Source of the DNA: CAIKZJ01 sp964626015 | GTDB lineage: Bacteria > Bacteroidota > Ignavibacteria > Tepidaquicellales > Tepidaquicellaceae | DNA: 64,000 nucleotides | Direction: 5' to 3' | NCBI GenBank assembly: GCA_964626015.1 | Contig: CAZVCC010000001.1 | Location: forward strand, 62,001 to 126,000 | Shown: one piece after another, positions 63,388 through 64,000 of the stretch | How positions within the stretch are numbered: position 1 is the stretch's first letter | Layout: each line of letters starts with the position of its first letter | Program-made: the position numbers and the translations under genes | Notes under the pieces: model-generated | Databases searched by the model: none | What the model was told of the DNA's origin: nothing | What the model saw: the letters and a program-made list of their open reading frames with translations, nothing else

Positions 63388-64000
63388 ATGTATAAAATTG
63401 ATTTAAGAAGTGATACAGTAACAAAGCCTTCGAAAGAAATGCGGGAAGCTATTTCCAACGCGGAGGTTGGAGATGATGTTTTCGGTGAAGACCCCACAGT
63501 AAAAAAACTTCAAGATAAGTGCGCAGAAATATCAGGAAAAGATAAAGCGTTGTATGTTACGACAGGTTGTTTAGGAAATCAACTTGCTATAAAAGGGCAT
63601 ACAAAGCAGGGGGATGAAGTTATTTGTGAATCTGAGTCACATATATTTCATTATGAGACTTCCGCACCTTCGATCATCTCAAATGTACAGCTTCATACAG
63701 TTAAAGGAATTAACGGTGTTATGAACCCGGAGGATATCAAAGCTTCAGTAAGAACAAGCGAGTATTATTTCCCAAAGACAGCATTGATATGCCTTGAAAA
63801 CACACATAACCGTGCGGGTGGAACGATACAACCTTTGGAGAATTTAAAGGAAATATATGGTTTCGCAAAAGATAACGGAATCAAGTTACATATTGACGGA
63901 GCGAGAATATTCAACGCAGCCGCAGCAACCGGAATTACTTTAAAGGAATATGCAAATTATTGTGATTCAATCTCATTCTGCTTCTCAAAAGGATTGGGGG
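63388..64000 (+). CDS. ltaE: Low-specificity L-threonine aldolase, 3' truncated by window edge
   Basis: 204 codons are visible from ATG at 63388; the gene runs off the window. The opening IDLRSDTVTKPSKEMREA and EVGDDVFGEDPTVKKLQ are signature blocks of the family, with ENTHNRAGG, LHIDGARIFNAA and the PLP-lysine in CFSKGLG (K201) near the window end. It cleaves threonine or allo-threonine to glycine and acetaldehyde. It is 8 bases after gyrA with an AGGA ribosome-binding-like site. Confidence 0.93.
   Translation, partial: MYKIDLRSDTVTKPSKEMREAISNAEVGDDVFGEDPTVKKLQDKCAEISGKDKALYVTTGCLGNQLAIKGHTKQGDEVICESESHIFHYETSAPSIISNVQLHTVKGINGVMNPEDIKASVRTSEYYFPKTALICLENTHNRAGGTIQPLENLKEIYGFAKDNGIKLHIDGARIFNAAAATGITLKEYANYCDSISFCFSKGLG

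Overview
The window is an AT-rich chromosomal segment of a Gram-negative bacterium, most likely of the FCB group (Bacteroidota/Ignavibacteria/Chlorobi side). The inference rests on a TonB-dependent receptor with a carboxypeptidase-regulatory-like N-terminus, a GIN-type adhesin-like protein, several signal-peptide beta-barrel proteins, an Mla/MCE lipid-transport cluster, weak or absent Shine-Dalgarno sites before many genes, and frequent TTG/GTG starts. No marker in the window fixes the genus. Most of the segment is ordinary core genome; both ends cut through genes (a prolyl iminopeptidase at the left, a threonine aldolase at the right).

Layout. 0-3 kb: partial iminopeptidase, a five-copy ~100-bp tandem repeat array, and an unusual membrane protein fused to a THEP1-type NTPase. 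3.3-10.1 kb: the main accessory region, a type III restriction-modification operon in which three extra genes (DUF6978-like, DUF1828/DUF1829-like, and a Mrr-like PD-(D/E)XK nuclease with an unknown N-terminal domain) sit between mod and res. 10.1-18.1 kb: ABC-F ATPase with a long leader, a beta-barrel protein, metallo-beta-lactamase hydrolase, sodium:solute symporter and PriA; this stretch is clearly GC-richer than its surroundings. 18.3-26.7 kb: lipoprotein/TonB receptor pair, DoxX, MnmA, an orphan MlaF-like ATPase, a DASS transporter, MurI and PyrE. 26.8-34.8 kb: methyltransferase, GIN protein, small lipoprotein, secreted MsrB-MsrA fusion, a barrel protein followed by MlaE-MlaF-MlaD, and dihydrolipoyl dehydrogenase. 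34.9-47.9 kb (minus strand): sugar nucleotidyltransferase, AlaS, a barrel protein, acyl-CoA carboxyltransferase, ClpX with tRNA-Leu directly upstream, a small Cys-rich protein, then a tightly packed MeaB / epimerase / PurD / glycosyltransferase operon. 48.1-64 kb: REC-kinase plus NtrC-type regulator, M1 peptidase, WYL regulator, Fmt, Def, serine hydrolase, EF-G paralogue, cupin, DCC protein, a DUF4412-like lipoprotein, tRNA-Ala(CGC), GyrA and threonine aldolase.

How parts work together. The type III locus looks like a complete modification/restriction pair with a second nuclease and two conserved accessory proteins, and is the best candidate for an undescribed defence variant. The barrel-MlaE-MlaF-MlaD genes form an envelope lipid-transport unit. 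The REC-kinase and NtrC-type protein form a two-component sigma-54 circuit. Def and Fmt form the usual formyl-methionine cycle pair. MeaB and the carboxyltransferase hint at propionyl/branched-chain acyl-CoA metabolism, although their usual partners are not here. All functional calls come from reading motifs by eye; no database search was run.
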